This document shows, piece after piece, positions 57,418 to 64,000 of a DNA stretch of 64,000 nt. Numbering within the stretch: the first letter of the stretch is position 1; every line of letters starts with the position of its first letter. The notes below the pieces were generated by a model, which made no database searches, was not told where the DNA came from, and saw only the letters and a program-made list of their open reading frames with translations. The position numbers and the translations under genes are program-made. Origin of the DNA: Leptodactylus fallax (lineage: Eukaryota > Chordata > Amphibia > Anura > Leptodactylidae); assembly GCA_947044405.1 (NCBI GenBank), contig CAMRHE010000115.1, positions 3,162,001-3,226,000 on the forward strand. The letters run 5' to 3'.

Positions 57418-58855
57418 GCAAATCTTCCAGTCATAAGTTGCATGGAGGCACAGTGCCTTTAGTCAGACTGTATCCACACACTGGTCATTCATACATGGGC
57501 AGTATCTGCTGTTTGCTCCATCCTCTTGTCCTCTGTCTCTTTTCCCCTGTGGTGAATATAGAGCAACTCAGGATTTGGACCTTTGTTTTAGCCACTACTG
57601 GGGAAATCCAGAGCTCCTTTCAGCCATGGATGCCACGTTTCCTCACTGTTAGGCAGTGGAGATCTCTCAGCAACCAATGGCTTTTTCTGCTAGCTGAGGG
57701 GCACAATGTCGTGGACAACCTGTCACTAACTAGAGAAGTGAAGGTGCTCTCTGGAAACCATCTGCACTACACTGCAGCTAACTAACAACTAGCTGTAGCT
57801 AACAGGCCCAAACTGGCTAAACAAAGAGGGTTGCAAGGCTGCTAACTAAATGTCTTCCTCTTCCAGAAACCATAGGAAAAATGCCACTCCTGCTTACACA
57901 GCAGCATAGGGATGACTAATTAACCCTCAAAGATCCAGTATAAAGCTGAGAAAATGCGAATAGCATCATAAAACAGTATAAACCATATAAAACATAATCA
58001 TATCCGTGAAATATAACATTTTACCACAAGGAGTGTCCTTGTGGGACACCACATGTGGTTCTTGCCAAGATTCGTCCCTGGAGGTCTTGTGGTGTTAATA
58101 TTGGATTTTTCATTCTATTCTAACACAAATTTACATAATGCTTTCTGGATCCCGACCAGTTATTTTTTTCTTGTCCTTTGTTTCTATGTAACATTATCCA
58201 TAAACAATCCTACAGATTACTCAAGGTTTTTCAGAAGATGAAGCAATGACTAAGTCAAGTCTCTGCTTCATTTTGCCAATCTGAATGTTATAATCTAGTT
58301 GATGATCTATTACAAACGCAAGAAATGAATGTTATTATTTCTGAAATTCTGCCAGCGAGACACTGCTGGAAGCTCAACCAACTCGGAGAAAATCTTTTGC
58401 AGGGAATGATAGAATTACATAATATCTTCTCAACAGGCTCACAGTTTATCCAGCCAGACGCAGCTCTCTCTGCAAGGGAGTAAGATTCTGTTTTTCTTAA
58501 GTAAAAACAACCTCAGTGTAATGTGTAATATCTTGCCTGGTAAGGGCACGTCGACTGCTTGTAATACAGACACTGGGTCAATGCACTAACCTATCTAATA
58601 TGCATTATGAAGGTGACACTGTTTTCTTGTCCCATTTATGAAATGCATTTATATAGAAGGTTGGACTCATTGTTAAGGTATTACAATAGTGTCTGGGTGT
58701 CTAAGGTTACCTAACATTTTCACCAACATTTGTCATTGAGGAAAAGTTGGGACACCCTTATACACATAAGATGGTCGGCTGTCCCACTGATATCAGCAGG
58801 TTTGGCTGATTATAATCTATTGTGTATGGCCTTTTTAGTTCACAGCCTTTGGTAC
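57418..58855. other. Unassigned sequence
   Basis: No gene seen; the apparent 156-codon plus frame (57315-57785) starts inside repeat X and has no domain. 58330-58540 is of balanced composition and could be unique DNA. Confidence 0.4.
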
Positions 58856-58859
58856 AGAG

Positions 58860-59146
58860 CCTCCTAGCTCTTTTCTTCATGCCCCCTTCACTTGCTCGCC
58901 ATGATCTTCACACCGTCAGCAGCTGCAAATCTCTTCAACAAGATCGAAATCCCACACGCGCGCAGTACGCTGTTGAGTAAGACAGAAAGGATGGCCGGCG
59001 GAGCATGCACTGTACGCTCGGCTCATGCCCGAAGTGGCCAAGCGTACAGCGCCTGCAGGGGATTTTGATGAAAAGACTTGCAGCTGCTGACTCTGCAAAG
59101 TTCATGACGAGCAAGTGAAGGGGGCGTGAAGAAAAGAGTTAGGAGG
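58860..59146. repeat. Long palindrome, ~90-bp arms
   Basis: Left arm 58860-58952 (CCTCCTAGCTCTTTTCTTCA, TGCCCCCTTCACTTGCTCG) is inverted at 59058-59146 (CGAGCAAGTGAAGGGGGC, GTGAAGAAAAGAGTTAGGAGG). The spacer has its own inverted GTACGCTCGG/CCAAGCGTAC. Probably the core of a MITE whose right TTAA end is at 59342. Confidence 0.85.
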
Positions 59147-59345
59147 CTGGATTCAAGCTATGACGCTGCTGTGCTCGGAGCACAGGGAGATCGCCACCTG
59201 TGCTCCGAGAGCTTCATTTGCATATGTGAAAATAAGAAATATTTTAAATATGGCTGGGAGCAGGCGAAAAAAAAAGGTAGGACTACGGTAAGCCCAACGT
59301 GGGCTAACTTAAAAAATGATTTTTCAAATGATAGACTCCCTTTAA
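59147..59345. mobile_element. Right end of a TTAA MITE
   Basis: Ends AAATGATAGACTCCC then TTTAA (TTAA at 59342-59345). A related end, GAATGAAAGACCCCCTTTAA, occurs at 61941-61960. It may form one element with the palindrome on its left. Confidence 0.5.
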
Positions 59346-59641
59346 ATCAATTCAACACAATATCACAACATGCTATATAAGTCTTGCAATTCTTCCTCTA
59401 CCAGTGGGTGGTCACACATAGGCACAAATAGGATAGTTGACATATGCCTTTGTGGTAACATATCACAAGATCATGTTACTTTTAGAAAAGGTACTTGTGA
59501 TACACATATCTGAACATGACCATTCAAGAGTACAAATAAGGGAGGACACATCTGTATATAGATTTAAGAAGGTGTATGCCATGTAAGGTATACTTGCACT
59601 TTCCTCTTATTGTGCTGTTAATAGGTGCTGCACAGTATACG

Positions 59642-59847
59642 ATCATAGATAGAGATGGGCGAACCAACTGGTTTGACCATAATGTTCCAAATTGTTTGTT
59701 TTTTTACAAAACCAAACAAATGGAGATTCGCCAAATGGAGGTGTAAAAAATAAAAAAAACATACATACTCACCTTCCGTTACCTCTTGACCCGAGCCACA
59801 TGAACCCAAAACAAATCCTGAGAGGTTTGCCCATCTCTAATCATAGC
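59642..59847. mobile_element. hAT MITE (TAGAGATG family), short copy
   Basis: Element 59650-59839 starts TAGAGATGGGCGAACCAACT and ends GAGAGGTTTGCCCATCTCTA. Flanks ATCATAGA and ATCATAGC match at seven of eight positions. At 190 bp it is the shortest copy in the window. Confidence 0.85.
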
Positions 59848-61500
59848 TTTGGAGTCCTTTATGTATGTAACCACTTGAGAATTTGGAACAAAATTTAAGT
59901 GTAGAATTCTTTTCAAGGAGTACAAAAATAGCCTCCTTTTATCCTCAGAAACAATCCTCAAAAATTGTTTGTGTTTGGTATTGTAGCCCACCCTCATTCA
60001 AGTAAATAACATTGAGCTGCAATACCATACGTAGACTATAGATAAGGGTGGCACTGTTTCTGAAAAAAGAAGACCCTTTATTGAAATTTTGGATAACACA
60101 CAGTCTTATTCTGTAGGACCTGGTAGTTGACAAGTTATTACATTGTGGGGGCTGCATGAAATGTACAATATATACAACTTGTTTTTAAAATTACCTAAAC
60201 CACCTGCACATTACTTCAGCCGCAGATATGTAGAGATGTAGGCTCACTATTTTTGGCATGTGGATTGCAGGCTGAGGATATGATCAGAAAGTGATCACTC
60301 TCGTGCTACCAGCAGTAACCTAGTAGTTCTTGCATGGTGGATGGAGTTTTAGTAAGCACTGTAGAGTTTGCTGACAGTATCCATCACATTACCAAGTTTA
60401 GTGCTGCTGAATCCCTATTCCAATAAATAAATTTTTTGTATAATTTTTTTTTTTTTCAAATTGATGACATGAATAAATTCTAGAGCCTTTAGACTCTTTG
60501 CAATTATTCCACTTGGTGCTGTCCCTTTCCCTGGTGTATATTCCACAAGCTAAGTCTACATAATAGAATACGATGATGGATAGTATCAACAATTTATTAC
60601 TTTTCTGAATCATACAATGTGGATAATTCTGTTTGATGTCCTTTTTTTGGAATGAAACATAAAGGAAATTGATATTCCCTTTAAACATGGGATTTTGTGT
60701 TTTTGCAATGTTCCATCATGAAATACATTCTGTTGGTGCAGCTCGCTGAGTCTATGCCACCTGCTAACCTTGTGTTCTGTCTTCTGACCAATGTTCCTAT
60801 CCACACCATTATCACAAGACAATTTAATTTCATGGTTAATGGTGAGATACGCAGGAGCTGAGAAGTTGGGTGACAGGGTGAGGGCAAGGCAGCTAAACGT
60901 CTCTTAACCTTTTGCTAAAACCCAGCCTATGGCACTTAGTCTACATGAATCTACTTGCTGCTGTCACAGGGGTCACTACTGTTATGCAAGGACCAGCAAT
61001 TACCTTGTACCAACTTCTCTATATACGATCTTACATCTCTATTAAATATTCTTCACAAGTGTGAAATATTGTATGATTTTTATCCTATTATACTCTCTAT
61101 ACATTAACTGAACTAATGGCAGGATTTCCTCTTCCATAAAAATGTAACTTTTAATTATAATAATTGATAAAAGTAACAGAGCAAACACCCCAAGTATGAA
61201 AGTGATATTGAAAAAGTAACAATACTCCGACACTGGCACCTGGGCATAGCACTAACACCAACATTTAACATGTTTATGGTATTATTGTTTCTTGAACATT
61301 AGGTAGTTTTGATTTATTAATACCCTCCTACATGCGTTACCAGTCAATGGCTGCAATCCTTAGGTATGCACAGCCATAATTACTCTAGTTGTCCCCTCTT
61401 CACCTGTCTCACTCCCTCCTTGAACCAATTATACCGGAGGGAGGTGCAGCTTACGCCCTAGCAACACTCCCTCTCCATTGATAGAAAGGTGGGAGCTGAG
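59848..61500. other. Unassigned sequence
   Basis: No gene, RNA or clear transposon end. Short frames on both strands lack domains. Confidence 0.4.
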
Positions 61501-61960
61501 TAGTGATATCAGTTTTCTATGGGGGACCATTACAGTCCTGGCAGTCCCATAGAAGTGAATGGAACACTAGTCACGCACGCAACTGGCGCTGCTTTCACAA
61601 GGAGGCCTTAGGGGTACTTTCGGTACCTCATTCCCTGATCACTGGGGACCCGGTGAACGCATGCGCAGTCGCGAGAATTCGCTGCCAGCGAGAAGTAAGA
61701 AGAAAGAAGGCCAAGAGGGGAGTCACCGCAAAGGCCGAAGGGGCGGTGAGAAGAGATGACGCTATGGGTGCTCGCCGAAGAGAAGGTACTCCCCGGGTGC
61801 TCCGTGGTGCTCATTTACATACATGAAGAAACGAATTATCTTGGAATTGGGTGGGAGAAGAAAACAAGGAAAGGTAGGAGAAGAATGGCTTTTTGAAAGG
61901 CCATTCCAATGTGCCATTAGCTTAAAAGTGGTTTTGCGAATGAAAGACCCCCTTTAAGGC
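61501..61960. repeat. GC-richer interspersed repeat ending in a TTAA MITE terminus
   Basis: Contains GTCCCATAGAAGTGAATGG, GAACGCATGCGCAGTCGCGA and GGCCATTCCAATGTGCCATT, and ends GAAAGACCCCCTTTAA. The 107-codon plus frame (61503-61826) lies within it and its Arg/Ala-rich translation is compositional. Confidence 0.45.
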
Positions 61961-62700
61961 TCTATGAACAAATTTATCAAGGTGCATGAAGCTTTTCTTA
62001 ACTTTTTATGTGAATGGATGCTATTTGAAACCTGTAGGGTGGACACTTGAAATCTGGTCGTACCCCTGAGGTATGATATTCCGGACTTTGAAATTATACT
62101 ATAGTATATATGGTTTAGATAAGAAGTTGATAATATTTCATTAGTACATTGGGGCAAATTTTGTAATGTAGAATGTAAAATATAATGTGCACCTATTTGG
62201 TACATAATATTGCATCTAGTTTTAGACCATTTTTTTCTGACTTGCACAACAAGGGGGTATGGCTTAGATGGGGAGAGGCATGATAAACTAGGCCAACCAA
62301 TAGGTGCTTTAAACTTTTAGTCAGGGGGCGTGGCTAGTGCGAGTACGGAGCGGCAGCATGTGAGCTGAGCTCCGACGAGGACTCCTATAATCCTCCCGAT
62401 ATCCTGCTTGTGTCCGGGCTCTGGTGACCGCTGAACACCCCATCTTCTCCTGCGCTTCTCCTGCGCGGGTCTTCGGTCCGGTGGCTGTCCTGAACATCGC
62501 GGCGGCTGTGCCGGGCGGTGGAGATCCGTGCGGGCGGTGAGCTGCGGCGGCCATCTTGCCCGCGTGGTGGGCCTGCGGTGACCGGCTGTGTAGCTTGCCT
62601 GGGCTCTGCGGTGGAGCGCTGGGTGACAGGGGACTGGGGCTGCCAGCCTGGGTGCCCTGGGCCTCTACTTTGGGGTACCTACCCACAGAAACAAACTGGC

Positions 62701-63400
62701 CCTCTGATAACACCTCCTGGCAGCTGATGTGCCATATCTTGGTCCTCTGCTACTATCTACAGGTTGTATTGTGGACATTGCTAGATATAGTCCCTCTGAT
62801 AACACCTACTGGCCAGCATGGTAGATGCCACTATGGACTGACCCTCTGATAACACTTATTGGCTGCTTTGTCTGGCGAGTGAGTACTGTATCCTGATCCT
62901 CTGTTACTATCTATTGGCCGCATCGTGGACACTGCTGGGAGCTGTCCCTCTGATAACACCTGTTGGCTGCATGGTGGATGCCGCTATAGCCTGACCCTCT
63001 GATAACAACTATTGGCTGCTTTGTCTGGCGAGTGAGTACTGTATCCTGACCCTCTGTGGCTGTCTATTGGCTACATCGTGGACGCTGCTGGGAGCTGCTC
63101 CTCTGATAACACCTACTGGTCGTGTGGTGGATGCTGTTGCAGACTGACTCTCGGATGGCACCTATTCGCTGTTTTGTCTGGCAAGTCAATACTGTATCCT
63201 GATCCTCTGTTACTATCTATTGGCCGCATTGTAGACACTGCTGGGGGCCGTCCCTCTGATAACACCTGTTGGCTGCATGGTGGATGCCGCTATAGCCTGA
63301 CCCTCTGATAACACCTATTGGCTGATTTATCTGGCTATTGAGTACTGCATCCTAATCCTCTGATACTACCTACTGGCTGCTTGGTGGTCACTGTTGTCTT
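62701..63400 (+). repeat. 5' UTR tandem array with 3-monomer higher-order repeat
   Basis: About 14 monomers, each starting near CCTCTGATAACACC or CCTCTGTTACTATC, begin at 62701, 62744, 62793, 62843, 62898, 62947, 62996, 63051, 63100, 63148, 63203, 63252, 63302 and 63357. Spacings cycle 49-49-55, so the higher period is about 153 bp, present four times. Monomer types alternate: CACCTGTTGGCTGCATGGTG, CTATTGGCTGCTTTGTCTGG and CTATCTATTGGCCGCAT. It resembles the monomer promoters of some mammalian L1s, but promoter activity is inferred. Confidence 0.9.
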
Positions 63401-63403
63401 GCC

Positions 63404-64000
63404 ATGAGTCGCCAGTCTAAAGGATCGGCTTCTGAGCGTCTCCGGGGATTTGCCAGGGAGCAGCCGCAGCGCAGCCCGCCGGCACTGGATCCACCGTCGG
63501 CGGCATCTCCTGCTGAGGACGCGGAGCCCACGTTGCGACAGGTCACGACTCAGTTGCTTGAGGCGATCCAGTCCAGCACCTCGTCCCTCACAGGTAAAAT
63601 TGAGAAAGTCAAGATTGATGTGGGACTTTTGCGTCAAGATTTTCAGACCTTACGGGGTCGAGTGAAGGAGGTGGAGGATCGCATCTCTCTCTTAGAGGAT
63701 AATTCAGCCCCAGTGCCGGCGAGGCTTACTGCACTGGAGAGATCGGCTGAGTTGTGGACGCAGAGAGCGGATGATCTTGAGAACAAACTCCGTCGCAACA
63801 ACCTGCGCATTCTTGGCTTGCCGGAACGGTCAGAAGGGGCTAATCCGTGTGAGTTTATGGAGAGGTGGTTGAAAGAAACCCTACCGGAGGCCAAGTTTTC
63901 TCCTGCCTTTGCCGTGGAAAGGGCCCATCGAGTTCCTGCCAGACCGCCCCCTCAGGGTGCCCCTCCGAGGCCGCTGTTGGCCCGTCTTCTCAGCAGTGGG
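63404..64000 (+). CDS. L1-clade LINE ORF1 protein (RNA-binding), partial
   Basis: ATG at 63404 begins MSRQSKGSASERLRGFARE, and all 199 codons to the window edge are open. ORF1p is the RNA-binding chaperone that packages LINE RNA for retrotransposition. Residues 1-45 are Ser/Pro/Arg-rich and disordered-looking. Residues about 50-135 form a coiled coil (LLRQDFQTLRGRVKEVEDRI, LTALERSAELWTQRADDLEN). Residues about 136-150 read NKLRRNNLRILGLPE, the highly conserved entry to the RRM of L1/Tx1 ORF1. Further on is FAVERAHRVPARPP, the usual eRaHRv motif. The C-terminal domain lies beyond the window. The start is chosen because it lies directly after the tandem 5' UTR and no earlier in-frame ATG fits. 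Confidence 0.87.
   Translation, partial: MSRQSKGSASERLRGFAREQPQRSPPALDPPSAASPAEDAEPTLRQVTTQLLEAIQSSTSSLTGKIEKVKIDVGLLRQDFQTLRGRVKEVEDRISLLEDNSAPVPARLTALERSAELWTQRADDLENKLRRNNLRILGLPERSEGANPCEFMERWLKETLPEAKFSPAFAVERAHRVPARPPPQGAPPRPLLARLLSSG

Larger units (their letters stand above)
62324..64000 (+). mobile_element. L1-clade LINE, 5' part, runs off the window
   Basis: The sequence turns abruptly GC-rich at GGGGGCGTGGCTAGTGCGAG (62324). About 370 bp of GC-rich leader (CATCTTGCCCGCG and similar) are followed by a tandem array (62701-63400) and then ORF1 at 63404. This is the usual L1 plan: internal promoter in the 5' UTR, then ORF1, then ORF2 beyond the edge. Only a 5'-complete copy shows this, so it may be a relatively young insertion. 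Assignment to L1 versus the related Tx1 group is not settled. Confidence 0.8.

Noticed and set aside
57315..57785. 156-codon plus-strand frame
   Set aside because: Begins inside repeat family X and continues into unassigned sequence; no recognisable domain or splice structure.
62321..62849. Opposed 97-130-codon frames in the GC-rich leader
   Set aside because: High GC lowers stop frequency; the region is the L1 5' UTR and neither frame has a domain.
63335..63894. Minus-strand frames opposite L1 ORF1
   Set aside because: Shadows of the real plus-strand ORF1.

Overview
The window looks like a 64-kb gene-poor stretch of a vertebrate nuclear genome, most likely an anuran amphibian. The base composition is AT-rich, there are no operons or compact genes, and almost all recognisable sequence is transposon-derived. 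The repeat mix points to frogs: many short inverted-repeat elements bounded by TTAA and beginning AAAGG or similar (T2/Kolobok-type MITEs, best described in Xenopus), CR1-like and L2-like LINE tails, a GC-rich L1-clade LINE, Tc1/mariner relics, hAT MITEs starting TAGAGATG, and a tRNA-headed SINE. I found no host protein-coding exon I can defend and no RNA gene. The window is probably intergenic or deep intronic.

Layout. 1-16 kb: TTAA-bounded MITEs, two copies of a mariner MITE, two CR1 3' fragments, a 54-bp minisatellite and two large palindromes. 16-29 kb: a possible conserved noncoding block, two hAT MITEs with perfect 8-bp target duplications, two L2 tails and TA microsatellites. 28.6-36 kb: a Tc1 deletion derivative, a 1.1-kb hAT element nested in another MITE, a Tc1/mariner end, further MITEs and a SINE. 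38-46 kb: a broken Tc-type transposase gene, three more TAGAGATG hAT copies, a repeated block and a CR1 reverse-transcriptase remnant. 47.2-52.3 kb: a complete LTR retrotransposon on the minus strand. 52.5-62 kb: MITEs, a second Tc1 deletion derivative, an LTR-like insertion inside an older repeat, and a long palindrome. 62.3-64 kb: the 5' end of an L1-clade LINE whose 5' UTR is a higher-order tandem array and whose ORF1 is open to the window edge.

The most notable object is the LTR retrotransposon at 47229-52293. It has two 425-bp LTRs differing at about seven positions, a 4-bp target duplication, a polypurine tract and a primer-binding-like site. Its interior shows no gag, protease, reverse transcriptase or integrase. 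Instead, one minus-strand reading frame of about 1,313 codons, interrupted by five in-frame stops but no frameshift, encodes a long coiled-coil protein. About 255 codons of its middle are clearly homologous to the rod of non-muscle/smooth-muscle myosin II heavy chain. It looks like a non-autonomous retroelement carrying intron-less host-derived sequence. Movement would have needed proteins supplied from elsewhere.

None of the other elements look autonomous as seen here. The one possible exception is the L1, only the 5' part of which is in view.
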